From positions 1-64,000 of the forward strand of contig CANHIS010000011.1 in NCBI GenBank assembly GCA_947460255.1: a DNA stretch of 64,000 nt. Direction: 5' to 3'. Shown one piece after another: positions 44,262 to 53,466 of this stretch (position 1 is the first letter of the stretch; the number at the start of each line of letters is the position of its first letter). A program made the position numbers and the translations under genes. This DNA is from Bacteroidota bacterium (GTDB taxonomy: Bacteria; Bacteroidota; Bacteroidia; M30B66). The notes beneath the pieces are model-generated. The model was not told the DNA's origin, ran no database searches, and saw only the letters and a list, made by a program, of their open reading frames with translations.

Positions 44262-47200
44262 ATGAGTCAATTGCTACGTGCCGCTTTGGTTATTTTACTG
44301 CTTTTGCCAGCAGCGATCAAAGCCCAAACAATTTCGGGGACTGTGCTCGATGAGAAAAACGAAGCCATCATTGGTGTCGCTGTTCGAATAAAGGGTACAT
44401 CCATTGGTTCCACCACGAATCTTGATGGGAAATACTCCATTAAAGCGACCACTGAAGGCGCAACAACCCTCGAAGTTTCATTACTTGGTTATGAACGACA
44501 GGAGAAAATAGTTACAGTGGTGAAAGGCCAAAATGTAGAAGCCAATTTTAAAATGAAGCCTTCTATCAACGACCTTACCGAGCTTGTAGTTGTTGGTTAC
44601 GGATCAACCGAAAAGAAAGACCTCACTGGAGCAATCACGTCTATCAATTCAAAAGACTTTAACAAAGGGTCTGTAAACACCCCTGAACAACTCATCATGG
44701 GTAAAGCTGCAGGTGTCCAAGTAACTCAAAATGGAGGATCACCAGGTTCTGGAAGTACAATCAGAATTCGTGGAGGTTCTTCCTTGAATGCCTCAAACGA
44801 TCCACTTATTGTAATTGATGGTGTACCTGTGGCTAACGATGCCATTGCAGGTTCACCGAACCCATTGAGTTTAATCAACCCGAATGATATCGAAAATATC
44901 ACCGTGTTGAAAGATGCATCAGCTACTGCAATCTACGGTTCGCGTGCATCAAACGGTGTAATTATCGTGACAACCAAAAAAGGGAAAGAAGGCGACAAGT
45001 TCAAAGTAGAATTCAATACCGTAAACTCTGTTTCTACGATTGCAAAGTATGCCGACATTTTTACTGCTGATGAGCTGCGTGAATACATCAATACAGTTGA
45101 TCCTGCTTTAGCGGGTTTTCTAGGAAATGCCAACACCGATTGGCAAAAAGAAATTTATCGTACGGCTGCATCCTCCGACAATGTCATCAGTTTTACTGGA
45201 GGCATCAAAAAACTACCATACAGGTTATCGCTTGGTTACTTAAATCAGAATGGTATCCTTATCAAAGACAACCTTCAAAGAAATACAGTGAATTTAAATC
45301 TTTCACCTAAGTTCTTTAAAGACCACTTAAAACTTGAAATAAATCAAAAATCAACCTTGAGCAATAGCTTTTTCGCTAATCAAGGAGCCATCGGTGCTGC
45401 AGTTGCTTTTGATCCAACACAACCAGTGAGAACCGACAATAACCGTTATGGTGGATTCTTTGAATGGGAAGCTGGCCCAATTCCAAACGTACTTTCAGTG
45501 AGAAATCCTGTAGGTCTTATCGAGCAACAAGAAGACATATCTAATGTTGTTCGCCACATTGGTAACTTTCAAGCTGATTACAAATTTCACTTTCTGCCCG
45601 AATTGCGCGCAAACCTTAATGTTGGGTACGATATCAGCAATGGTTCAGGTACAAATACAATTGCCGATTCAGCAGCGGCAGTTTACACCATCGAAAACAA
45701 AGGCCGATTTAGGGAGTACGAAGAAAAGCGTCAAAATAAGCTCCTAGAGTTTTTCTTAAATTACAAGAAGGAATTCAAGAAAATCAAGAGTACTGTTGAT
45801 GTAATTGCTGGTTATTCTTACCAAGACTGGTATTTTGAGTCTCCAAATATTCGCCAGCTCGATGGACAAGGAGACACTATCGTTGGAACACAAGCTCCGG
45901 TTTTCCCCTTCAACAAGGCGCAAAACACATTGATCTCTACTTATGGTCGTTTGAACTACACCTTCAACCAGAAGTACTTGTTCACTTTCACCTTGCGTAA
46001 TGACGGATCTTCTCGTTTCGCGAAGGATGTTCGTTGGGGTCTTTTCCCGTCTGCAGCTTTCGCTTGGAGAATATCAGACGAGAAGCTGTTTAAGAAATTC
46101 AAGAACCTTTCTGATTTCAAACTTCGTTTGGGATATGGTGTAACTGGGCAGCAGGATGTTGGAAACAACTTCAACTATCTTCCATTGTATGTGCAAGGAG
46201 AAAACACAGCACAGTACCAGTTTGGAAACAACTTCTACTATACACTTCGTCCAAATGTGTACGATCCTGATTTCCGTTGGGAGTCAACTACTACCTACAA
46301 TGGAGGTTTCGATTTCGGATTTTTCAATGGTCGTATCAGCGGTAGCATTGATGCTTACTTGAAGCAAACCACCGATTTGATTGCAGAAATCAATATCCCC
46401 GCAGGGATTAACTTCGGAACCCGCGTTTTGACCAATGTTGGCGAAATCGAAAACAAAGGGATTGAGTTCATTATCAACACAGTGCCAATTGTGAAAAAGG
46501 ATTTTGAATGGCAGTTTGGGTTCAACATCACAGCCAACAGAAACAAGATTATTGCACTCGACCGTTTCCCTAATCCAAACGATTTGGGTACAGAAACAGG
46601 CGGAATTGCTGGTAACGTAGGAAGCTTCATCCAAATAAACTCTGTAGGCTTCCCTATCAACACCTTCTTCGTTTACGAACAGAAGTATGATGCAGCAGGA
46701 AAGCCCATCGAAGCCAATCAAATTGGACCTGATGGAAACCAATACACTTTGCTTGATGCTTATGTAGACCGTAATGCCGACGGAATCATCAACGACCAAG
46801 ACCGTTACCGCGCCGAAACATCTCAGCCGCAAATGTTACTGGGTGTAAATACTTCATTTACCTACAAGAAATGGACGCTTAGTCTTGCTGCCCGTGGAAG
46901 CTTTGGAAACTACGTATACAACAACTTCCATTCAAACACAGGTGTTCAGGAAAACATCGTTACTGCACAAAACAACATCAACAATGGTTCTACCGATGTG
47001 TTAAACTCTGGGTTCACAAGCCGTCAACTTCAGTCGGATTATTACCTTGAGAAAGCAACATTCTTCAGAATGGACAACATCAACCTTGGTTATAATTTTG
47101 GCGGTATTGGTAAACGAATTTCGAACCTTCGTGTATTCATGACTGTTCAAAATGCATTCGTGATCACGAAGTACAGCGGTATCGATCCTGAAATCTTCAG

Positions 47201-47267
47201 TGGCGTCGACAACAACATTTATCCACGTCCGAGAATTTTCTCTTTAGGTGCTAACATTCAACTCTAA
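44262..47267 (+). CDS. susC: SusC/RagA-type TonB-linked outer-membrane transporter
   Basis: 1001 residues. Signal peptide, carboxypeptidase-like domain (about 22-105, ISGTVLDEKNEAIIGVAV), then the plug with the SusC hallmarks VVVGYGSTEKKDLTGAI, GKAAGVQVTQNGGSPG and TAIYGSRASNGVIIVTTKKG, and a large barrel to the C-terminus. It imports oligosaccharides across the outer membrane with SusD as lid. Here the upstream amylase implies maltodextrin-type glucans. It is 19 bases after the amylase stop. Confidence 0.95.
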   Translation: MSQLLRAALVILLLLPAAIKAQTISGTVLDEKNEAIIGVAVRIKGTSIGSTTNLDGKYSIKATTEGATTLEVSLLGYERQEKIVTVVKGQNVEANFKMKPSINDLTELVVVGYGSTEKKDLTGAITSINSKDFNKGSVNTPEQLIMGKAAGVQVTQNGGSPGSGSTIRIRGGSSLNASNDPLIVIDGVPVANDAIAGSPNPLSLINPNDIENITVLKDASATAIYGSRASNGVIIVTTKKGKEGDKFKVEFNTVNSVSTIAKYADIFTADELREYINTVDPALAGFLGNANTDWQKEIYRTAASSDNVISFTGGIKKLPYRLSLGYLNQNGILIKDNLQRNTVNLNLSPKFFKDHLKLEINQKSTLSNSFFANQGAIGAAVAFDPTQPVRTDNNRYGGFFEWEAGPIPNVLSVRNPVGLIEQQEDISNVVRHIGNFQADYKFHFLPELRANLNVGYDISNGSGTNTIADSAAAVYTIENKGRFREYEEKRQNKLLEFFLNYKKEFKKIKSTVDVIAGYSYQDWYFESPNIRQLDGQGDTIVGTQAPVFPFNKAQNTLISTYGRLNYTFNQKYLFTFTLRNDGSSRFAKDVRWGLFPSAAFAWRISDEKLFKKFKNLSDFKLRLGYGVTGQQDVGNNFNYLPLYVQGENTAQYQFGNNFYYTLRPNVYDPDFRWESTTTYNGGFDFGFFNGRISGSIDAYLKQTTDLIAEINIPAGINFGTRVLTNVGEIENKGIEFIINTVPIVKKDFEWQFGFNITANRNKIIALDRFPNPNDLGTETGGIAGNVGSFIQINSVGFPINTFFVYEQKYDAAGKPIEANQIGPDGNQYTLLDAYVDRNADGIINDQDRYRAETSQPQMLLGVNTSFTYKKWTLSLAARGSFGNYVYNNFHSNTGVQENIVTAQNNINNGSTDVLNSGFTSRQLQSDYYLEKATFFRMDNINLGYNFGGIGKRISNLRVFMTVQNAFVITKYSGIDPEIFSGVDNNIYPRPRIFSLGANIQL

Positions 47268-47277
47268 TCGAAGAAAC

Positions 47278-48930
47278 ATGAAACGTTCAATATTCCTTTT
47301 ATCACTCACGTTTGTTTTTCTGCTTTCTTCTTGTTTGAAGGATCTCGACAGAGAACCATTTTATGAGCAAACGTCAATTACAATCTACAAAGATCCAAAC
47401 AACTACATCCACGTTTTAGCTAAGCTTTATGCTGGCTTGGCAGTAACAGGCCAAGCAGGTCCAGCGGGCAATGCCGACATTTCGACAGCCATTGTGGATG
47501 AAGGCTTTTCGCAGTACCTGCGGATGTTGTGGAAACTTCAGGAGCTTCCAACCGATGAGGCAAAATGCCGCTGGAATGACACCGGGATTCCTGATCTTGG
47601 AAAATGGACTTGGTCTGATGGAAATCAGTGGGTTCGTGGAGGTTATCTCCGCTTCCTTTACCAAATCACTTCATGCAATGAGTTCATCAAACAATCCTCA
47701 GATGAACTTTTGGATGACCGTGGATTTAGCGAAGATGACAAAAATAAAATTCGCACCTATCGTGCGGAGGCGAGATTCCTCAAGTCTTTAAGTTTGTTCC
47801 ATGCGATGGATATTTTCGGAAACATTCCAGATATCACCGATGAGAACAAATTCCCAGGAACTGAATTCCCAACTCAAGCCAATCGTCAATTTCTATTCGA
47901 CTATATAGAAACCGAACTTCTTGCTATCGAAAATACGTTATCACCAGCAAGTTCTCAGGAATACGGCAGAGCCAGTCGCGAAGCAGCACAAACATTGTTA
48001 GCTAAAATATACCTCAACGCCAATGTTTACATTGGATCGAATCGTTTTGCTGATGCCATTACATACTGCGAGAAAGTAATTAATTCTGGTTCGTTCAGTC
48101 TTTCAACACGTTACACAGATATTTTCAGAGCCGACAATCAGAACTCTCCAGAAGTTATTTTCCCAGTCACCAGCGATGGAACTAGAACTTTGTCGTATGG
48201 TGCTACCACATTCTTAATCAATGCATCAGGCTTCCCAACCGATACATTTACCACAGGAGTAAATGCAGGTCTTATCAAAACTTATGGATCAGCTTATCCT
48301 GCTTTTAGTTTAAGAGATACTACAGGCAGTACTGCATCTTGGCAAGGATTGTTAGCCTGTAAAGAGTTAGTAAATCAATTTCCTGACTCAACAGCTGATT
48401 CACGTTTCCAGTTTGTTGTTGGTGGAAGAACTCCAGATATTACAGTACTTCCAGGGTCATCACTTACATTGAACGAAGGCTATGTTGTGAAGAAATTCAG
48501 AAACTTGACTTCTACAAATACTTTTGGTTCTAATTCAAGCTTTGCCGACACAGATTTCCCATTGTTCCGTTTGGCTGATGTGTACTTAATGTACATTGAA
48601 GCACATCTTCGTGGTGGTGGAGGATCATTAGGAGAAGCAACAACTTATTTCAATGCACTTCGTGAGCGCGCTTATGGAAACAGCAGCCAAAATGTAGCTT
48701 CAATTTCTTTAGATGATGTTCTTAACGAGCGTTCAAGAGAATTATACTGGGAAGCACACAGAAGAACCGACTTGATCCGTTTTGGGAAATTTACCGGAGG
48801 AAGCTACAATTGGACTTGGAAAGGCAACAATGCTCTAGGTGCATCTGCATCTGAGCATTTGAATTTGTTTCCACTTCCAGCAACAGAATTAACCGCCAAT
48901 CCTAACTTGAAACAAAATCCAGGATACTAA
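47278..48930 (+). CDS. susD: SusD/RagB-family glycan-binding lipoprotein
   Basis: 550 residues from ATG 47278; a longer frame would overlap susC. The lipobox LLSSCLKDLD gives a lipid anchor. The family's TPR core (YRAEARFLKSLSLFHAMDIFGNIPD) and the C-terminal LNERSRELYWEAHRRTDLIRFGKF ... FPLPATELTANPNLKQNPGY are classic. It binds the glycan and closes over the SusC channel. It is 10 bases after susC. Confidence 0.95.
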   Translation: MKRSIFLLSLTFVFLLSSCLKDLDREPFYEQTSITIYKDPNNYIHVLAKLYAGLAVTGQAGPAGNADISTAIVDEGFSQYLRMLWKLQELPTDEAKCRWNDTGIPDLGKWTWSDGNQWVRGGYLRFLYQITSCNEFIKQSSDELLDDRGFSEDDKNKIRTYRAEARFLKSLSLFHAMDIFGNIPDITDENKFPGTEFPTQANRQFLFDYIETELLAIENTLSPASSQEYGRASREAAQTLLAKIYLNANVYIGSNRFADAITYCEKVINSGSFSLSTRYTDIFRADNQNSPEVIFPVTSDGTRTLSYGATTFLINASGFPTDTFTTGVNAGLIKTYGSAYPAFSLRDTTGSTASWQGLLACKELVNQFPDSTADSRFQFVVGGRTPDITVLPGSSLTLNEGYVVKKFRNLTSTNTFGSNSSFADTDFPLFRLADVYLMYIEAHLRGGGGSLGEATTYFNALRERAYGNSSQNVASISLDDVLNERSRELYWEAHRRTDLIRFGKFTGGSYNWTWKGNNALGASASEHLNLFPLPATELTANPNLKQNPGY

Positions 48931-48935
48931 TATTT

Positions 48936-48972
48936 CAGCCTGAGGCTTCCGAACTCTGGTCGTCTCAGGCTG
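48936..48972 (+). terminator. Hairpin after susD
   Basis: CAGCCTGAG (48936-48944) pairs with CTCAGGCTG (48964-48972), directly after the stop. A T-tract is lacking, so it may be a partial terminator or an RNA-stabilising hairpin at an operon joint. Confidence 0.5.
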
Positions 48973-49064
48973 GCAAATGTTAAAAATGCGCTTAAATTGA
49001 ACTTTTCGATAGCAGATTGTTAATTTTACACTTTCTCTTGCTTTCAATTTCCATTTGAGCTACG

Positions 49065-49072
49065 TAACTTTG
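49065..49072 (+). promoter_or_regulatory. Putative -7 box before the small T9SS protein
   Basis: TAACTTTG fits TAnnTTTG, 33 bases before the ATG at 49105. CTTG lies 24 bases upstream as a weak -33. This gene may be expressed separately from susCD. Confidence 0.5.
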
Positions 49073-49104
49073 AATTCAATAACCACAAATAAAACAACTA
49101 AACA

Positions 49105-49851
49105 ATGAGAAAACTCTACACAATGGCTGCTGCCCTTTTGATGGCATCAGCATCTTTTGCTCAAGTGAATGTTACTTTTAAAGTTGACATCACTGATTAT
49201 CTTGCTGCTGGAAACACCCTCGGTGCTAACGGTGTTCGTATTGGAGGTAATTTTACCGCAAACGGAGCAACTAATCCAGATTGGACTCCTTCTGATGCGG
49301 CTAACGCAATGACACAAGAAGGTGCAACCAACGTTTGGGCAATTACGATTGCTTACCCTACAGCTTCAGTTGGTCAAACTCAACAGTACAAATTTGTTAA
49401 CAACGATTGGGGCACTAACGAAGGAACTGATGCTGCTAACACAATTGGTGCTGATGGATGTGGTACTGATGATGGAGCTGGTAACGTAAACCGTACTTTG
49501 GTTATTCCTGATGCTGACATTACACTTCAGTTCTGCTGGGATCGTTGCCTTCAGTGTGATGGTTCACCTGCAGGTTTCGAAGCAGTTGGTTCAACTGTTA
49601 ACTTCTCGGTTTTCCCTAACCCAACTGCAGATGTTGCTAATGTAGAATTCAAAGTTGCTACTCCATCTGAAGTGAGCATCGAAGTTTACAATGCACTTGG
49701 TCAGCGTGTTGCTGTAAACAACCTTGGAGAAATGCGTCCAGGTTCTTACAAGCAAACTTTGAACATGGAAACTGCTGTTGCAGGTATCTACTTCGTTAAA
49801 ATGAATGTAGGTGGAAAATCTTCAACAAGCCGTTTGAGCATCGCGAAGTAA
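49105..49851 (+). CDS. Small secreted T9SS protein, possible starch-binding module
   Basis: 248 residues with a signal peptide (MRKLYTMAAALLMASASFA). The middle (about 22-150) is a beta-sandwich-like domain with VNVTFKVDITDYLAAGN, an IGGNF turn and a WAITIAYP strand, reminiscent of CBM20/48-type starch-binding modules. A cysteine cluster (CGTDD, then CWDRCLQC) could form disulfides or bind metal. Residues about 165-248 (FSVFPNPTADV ... GIYFVKMNVGG) are a T9SS tail. Lying after susD, it may act in place of SusE/F as a surface glucan binder; this is inferred. Confidence 0.82.
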   Translation: MRKLYTMAAALLMASASFAQVNVTFKVDITDYLAAGNTLGANGVRIGGNFTANGATNPDWTPSDAANAMTQEGATNVWAITIAYPTASVGQTQQYKFVNNDWGTNEGTDAANTIGADGCGTDDGAGNVNRTLVIPDADITLQFCWDRCLQCDGSPAGFEAVGSTVNFSVFPNPTADVANVEFKVATPSEVSIEVYNALGQRVAVNNLGEMRPGSYKQTLNMETAVAGIYFVKMNVGGKSSTSRLSIAK

Positions 49852-49867
49852 TCCATTCCAAAATTTT

Positions 49868-49908
49868 AAAGAAGCCGCTTCGATTTTTTCGGAGCGGCTT
49901 CTTTGTTT
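49868..49908 (+). terminator. Terminator closing the glucan locus
   Basis: A perfect 12-bp stem (49868-49879 with 49893-49904) followed by GTTTT. A-run on the other side lets it also serve the convergent gene ending at 49914. Confidence 0.8.
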
Positions 49909-49913
49909 TAAAC

Positions 49914-50483
49914 TTATTGCTTCTTTACTCCGAAGTTCAAGCCCAACCCAACCAACAATTGCCATTCATCCATGTTGCGGTTCTCATTAAAAGCTTCGAG
50001 TGAAGTACCTGAGTTAAATCTCACATGGCCGAAAAAGTGAAAGATGGAACCCACATAATAGTTCATTCCAATGGTAGGACTCATCAAAGGCACCACTTCA
50101 TTCAGTCGTTTCACATTGATTAACTGCAAACTTTGTCCACCAACTAAGCCAACACCCATTTGCATCCCAATAAATGGATCGAAACGTTTCTCTGTATTGA
50201 AATGGTAATTGAAGCCTCCTAGCAATTTGTGATTTGCAGTGATAGTGCTCGGAGTTTTTAAGCTGCTCATAAAGTAGCTTCCCTCGCCAACTAAAGAAAT
50301 ATGTTCGTTGAAATAATAATTCCAGTGCCCTGTTAAATAATAAACCGGCTCTCCAACGGCAGTAAGGATTCCGGGAGAGAAGGTTCCCATCATTCTAATG
50401 CCTTTGGCTTTCTTGATTTTGTCTTGGGCCGTTGCCGAAATTGCCACGCCAACAAGGGCAATTACCAAAATGAACTTTTTCAT
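49914..50483 (-). CDS. Outer-membrane beta-barrel protein
   Basis: 189 residues with a signal peptide (MKKFILVIALVGVAISATAQ). Alternating hydrophobic strands (HISLVGEGSYFM, HKLLGGFNYHF, LLVGLGLNFGV) point to an 8-strand OmpA/OprF-type barrel. Function is unknown. It overlaps the preceding beta-barrel gene by 4 bases, so both are translated together. Confidence 0.78.
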   Translation of the reverse strand: MKKFILVIALVGVAISATAQDKIKKAKGIRMMGTFSPGILTAVGEPVYYLTGHWNYYFNEHISLVGEGSYFMSSLKTPSTITANHKLLGGFNYHFNTEKRFDPFIGMQMGVGLVGGQSLQLINVKRLNEVVPLMSPTIGMNYYVGSIFHFFGHVRFNSGTSLEAFNENRNMDEWQLLVGLGLNFGVKKQ

Positions 50484-51097
50484 CTGCTTCCGAATTTGTA
50501 GTTCATGCTTAAGGTCGCCAACAAATGGCCTTCAATTCCACCATGGTCTTCGCGGTAAATGGTAATTTCGTTACCAGATTCTTCCAAGTGTAAATGCTTC
50601 CCGAAGTGCATCATATATTGCGCAGAAAGCGATATGTCGAAACGCTGAGTGATATTGTAATGGGTGCCCAATCCTGCTTGAATAGCAGATGTCCATCGAA
50701 AGTTGGGATCTTGATATGCCACATTCAAGTTTACATCATTTCGCACGTTGATTCTTGTGTAATCGAAACAATGTCCCGCCAACACGTAAGGCAGGAATGA
50801 TTTTTTAAAGTGGTCGTGGTCTTTCAGATAGTACATCACCGACCAACCGATGTGGTAATCTCTGCGGTTCGCATTTGCTGATAAGGTGCCGGGAAGGTAA
50901 TCTGCAAACCATTCAGTATTGAGTCGCTCTAAAAGTTGAACTCTAAATTGGCCACCAATACCTCGACCAACTGTATTTTCGCCATGGTTGAACATGCTGA
51001 TGGTGGATCTCAGCCCTAAAGAAACTCGGCCAGGATTGTTTTGTGCTTGAAGCAGCAGATGACTCAAAAGCAGCGTTGCTAGAATGTAGATTCGCAT
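50480..51097 (-). CDS. Outer-membrane beta-barrel protein
   Basis: 205 residues with a signal peptide (MRIYILATLLLSHLLLQAQ). The body resembles a porin-like barrel (RVSLGLRSTISMF, FRVQLLERLNTEWF, FDISLSAQYMMHF) with the final strand LATLSMNYKFGS. Function is unknown. It is the first of a two-gene pair with the barrel at 49914; their difference in sequence suggests distinct partners rather than a recent duplication. Confidence 0.78.
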   Translation of the reverse strand: MRIYILATLLLSHLLLQAQNNPGRVSLGLRSTISMFNHGENTVGRGIGGQFRVQLLERLNTEWFADYLPGTLSANANRRDYHIGWSVMYYLKDHDHFKKSFLPYVLAGHCFDYTRINVRNDVNLNVAYQDPNFRWTSAIQAGLGTHYNITQRFDISLSAQYMMHFGKHLHLEESGNEITIYREDHGGIEGHLLATLSMNYKFGSR

Positions 51098-51145
51098 GAC
51101 TCTAGGTTTTTTGTATAACTGTTTCTTGAAGCAAATATTATAAAT

Positions 51146-51178
51146 AAAAAACGGGCTGAAATCAATGTTCCAGCCCGT
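51146..51178 (-). terminator. Terminator after the S46 peptidase gene
   Basis: ACGGGCTG (51151-51158) pairs with CAGCCCGT (51171-51178); on the minus strand a TTTTTTATTT run follows. It lies 25 bases after the peptidase stop. Confidence 0.8.
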
Positions 51179-51202
51179 GTTCTTATAAGGTTCGCTAATT
51201 GA

Positions 51203-53386
51203 TTAGCTACGTTTCACTTCTTTTCCTTTGCGGAGAAGTTTCATCTCGTCAACGATGTGACCAGCGCCACCCAATTTGTCGATCAAGAAAAGCACATAAC
51301 GGATATCAACAGAAATGGTGCGTTGAACTTGATCTTCGAAGAAAATGTCTCCACTCATGGCTTCCCAGTTACCGTCGAAAGCACAGCCTATCAAGTGTCC
51401 TTTTCCGTTTACAACCATACTTCCAGAGTTTCCTCCAGTGATGTCGTTGGTTGAAATGAAACAAGTAACCAATTCTCCATCAACTCCATAAATACCGAAA
51501 TCTTTAGAGTTGTACAATTGCTTCAATTTGCCCGGCACTACGAATTCAGGATTGGTAGGATCTTCTTTCTCGATTACACCTTTTAAAGTAGTGTATTCTT
51601 CGTACTCAACAGCATCTCTTGGATCGTACTCTTTGATTTGCCCGTATGTTAAGCGCATCGTAGAGTTCGCATTCGGATAGAATTTCTTGTCTGGCATCAT
51701 TTCACGAAGACCAGCTACAAATGCACGATTTCCACGTTCAATTCGACTTTGGATTTCACCAATTTGTGGTCGGAAATTCGCCATGTAGTTGTCCAATACA
51801 CTTCCGCTGAAAACAACTGCAGGATCGTTTTCCAATACACTAGCCGATGGATTGTCGAGGAATTTATTGAATGCTTCTACGGACGAAAATACCGAACGGC
51901 TGTACATATCAGCAACATAAGCTTTGTAGTTGTTGTTCCACTTCGTTCTGATGGTATCGAAGATTGGCGCTTGTTGATCGCGAGGGATATCTGCAGCATA
52001 CATAGCGATCATCGCTTCCATCAACTTCATATCGGTTGGCTGGTTGTAATCTTTGTACATCGTGGCCACTTCCGCTCTGATTTCTGCAATCGCACCAGCA
52101 ATTTCTGCTGGGTTAGAGGAATCTGCAAGCATTTCCTTCATTTGGCTCATTTGGAAAGCAATAGATCCAACAGAGGCACCTTGAAGAATCGCTTCATTTA
52201 AATAGGTACGGTTTAGGGTTACCTTTCTCAATTCATTGTATGCCTTTTCAATTTCAGAAAGCGCATTTCCATATTTCGCTTGGCGCTCAGGATTTTCGCC
52301 AGCCCAAACTTTAAATCTGCTTTCTAGATCTGTTTTCTTCTGTACCACATTGTTGTTTTTCAACTGCTGCGATTGACCGATGAAATACTTCCAATAGTTC
52401 GCTGTTTGAGCATAGGTTGCAGCATACTTGATACGAATATCGGTGCTTGCATCCATGTCTTCTTTCATCAGCTTTAGCTTCTTGTCGCGGATTTTTACCA
52501 CTGCAGGATTGCTAATGTCTAGTGCCATTTGAACCCCATAAGAAGTTAAATAACGATCGGTTGAACCTGGATAACCCATCACCATCGTGAAATCGCCTTC
52601 CTTCACACCATCCAATGAAATTGGAAGAAAGTGTTTGGGTTTGTATGGAACGTTTTCAGGAGAAGGCGCCGCTGGCTTGTTTTCTTTGTTGGAGTATACG
52701 CGAAGCAACGAAAAGTCGCCGGTATGACGAGGCCACATCCAGTTGTCGGTATCTCCACCGTATTTCCCAACCGATTCTGGTGGCGCACCAACCAAACGAA
52801 CATCAGTAAAAGTTTCGTAAACAAACAGATAGTATTCGTTCCCGTTAAAAAACGTCTTTACTGAAGCGTTGTATCCGTTTCCATTGGTAGCTTCTCCTTC
52901 GATGGTTTTGAACATCTGACGCACTTTTGCTGTACGTTCAGTTTCACTCATGTTTGGATTAAGTTCGTTGAGAATACGTGCAGAAACATCTTCGATTCTT
53001 ACCAAAAATGAAGCAGTAATTCCACCTGTTGGAAGCTCATCACTTTTTGATTTTGCATAAAAACCATCGGTGAGGTAGTCGTGTTCAACTGATGAATTGG
53101 TTTGAATTGCTTCGTAACCACAGTGGTGATTGGTAAGCAACAAACCTTCTTGCGAAATAGCTTCAGCAGAGCATGAACCGCCGCTAAGCATTACCACCGC
53201 ATCTTTTAGGGATGAATTGTTGATGCTGTATATTTCTTCAGCAGTGAGCTTACAACCCATTTTTTTCATTTGGTCGTAATTGAGGCGCTTCACCAGCAAT
53301 GGAAGCCACATCCCTTCATCTGCACGAAGTGGAAGTTGAATGAGCATGCCCAATAGAACAAGCCCGGTTATGAGGATTTTTTTCAT
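51203..53386 (-). CDS. S46 family dipeptidyl-peptidase, DPP7 type
   Basis: 727 residues with a signal peptide (cleavage near residue 22, LRADEG). The S46 triad region is visible: TNHHCGYEA (His at 87-88), the DNWMWPRHTGDF aspartate segment, and GGNSGSM with nucleophile Ser654. In S46 enzymes the residue 18 positions after the Ser sets specificity: Gly for DPP7 (hydrophobic P1), Arg for DPP11 (acidic P1). Here it is Gly672 (FDGNWE), so DPP7-type cleavage is expected. It releases dipeptides in the periplasm from oligopeptides. The usual Pro after NSGS is Met here. It is monocistronic with its own terminator. Confidence 0.93.
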   Translation of the reverse strand: MKKILITGLVLLGMLIQLPLRADEGMWLPLLVKRLNYDQMKKMGCKLTAEEIYSINNSSLKDAVVMLSGGSCSAEAISQEGLLLTNHHCGYEAIQTNSSVEHDYLTDGFYAKSKSDELPTGGITASFLVRIEDVSARILNELNPNMSETERTAKVRQMFKTIEGEATNGNGYNASVKTFFNGNEYYLFVYETFTDVRLVGAPPESVGKYGGDTDNWMWPRHTGDFSLLRVYSNKENKPAAPSPENVPYKPKHFLPISLDGVKEGDFTMVMGYPGSTDRYLTSYGVQMALDISNPAVVKIRDKKLKLMKEDMDASTDIRIKYAATYAQTANYWKYFIGQSQQLKNNNVVQKKTDLESRFKVWAGENPERQAKYGNALSEIEKAYNELRKVTLNRTYLNEAILQGASVGSIAFQMSQMKEMLADSSNPAEIAGAIAEIRAEVATMYKDYNQPTDMKLMEAMIAMYAADIPRDQQAPIFDTIRTKWNNNYKAYVADMYSRSVFSSVEAFNKFLDNPSASVLENDPAVVFSGSVLDNYMANFRPQIGEIQSRIERGNRAFVAGLREMMPDKKFYPNANSTMRLTYGQIKEYDPRDAVEYEEYTTLKGVIEKEDPTNPEFVVPGKLKQLYNSKDFGIYGVDGELVTCFISTNDITGGNSGSMVVNGKGHLIGCAFDGNWEAMSGDIFFEDQVQRTISVDIRYVLFLIDKLGGAGHIVDEMKLLRKGKEVKRS

Positions 53387-53466
53387 CTTAAAGGATGGTT
53401 AAACAATACGGCAAATAAACTCAGAAATGAGCCAACTGCCAAAGCTTACGGGAGAAAAAGAATGAG

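Noticed and set aside
46284-46832. A 182-codon open frame on the minus strand within susC
   Set aside because: It is fully embedded in a clear susC coding sequence, has no motif, and its composition is that of an antisense shadow.
51749-52201. A 150-codon plus-strand frame within the S46 peptidase gene
   Set aside because: Antisense shadow of a well-supported peptidase gene, without a promoter or a protein-like motif.
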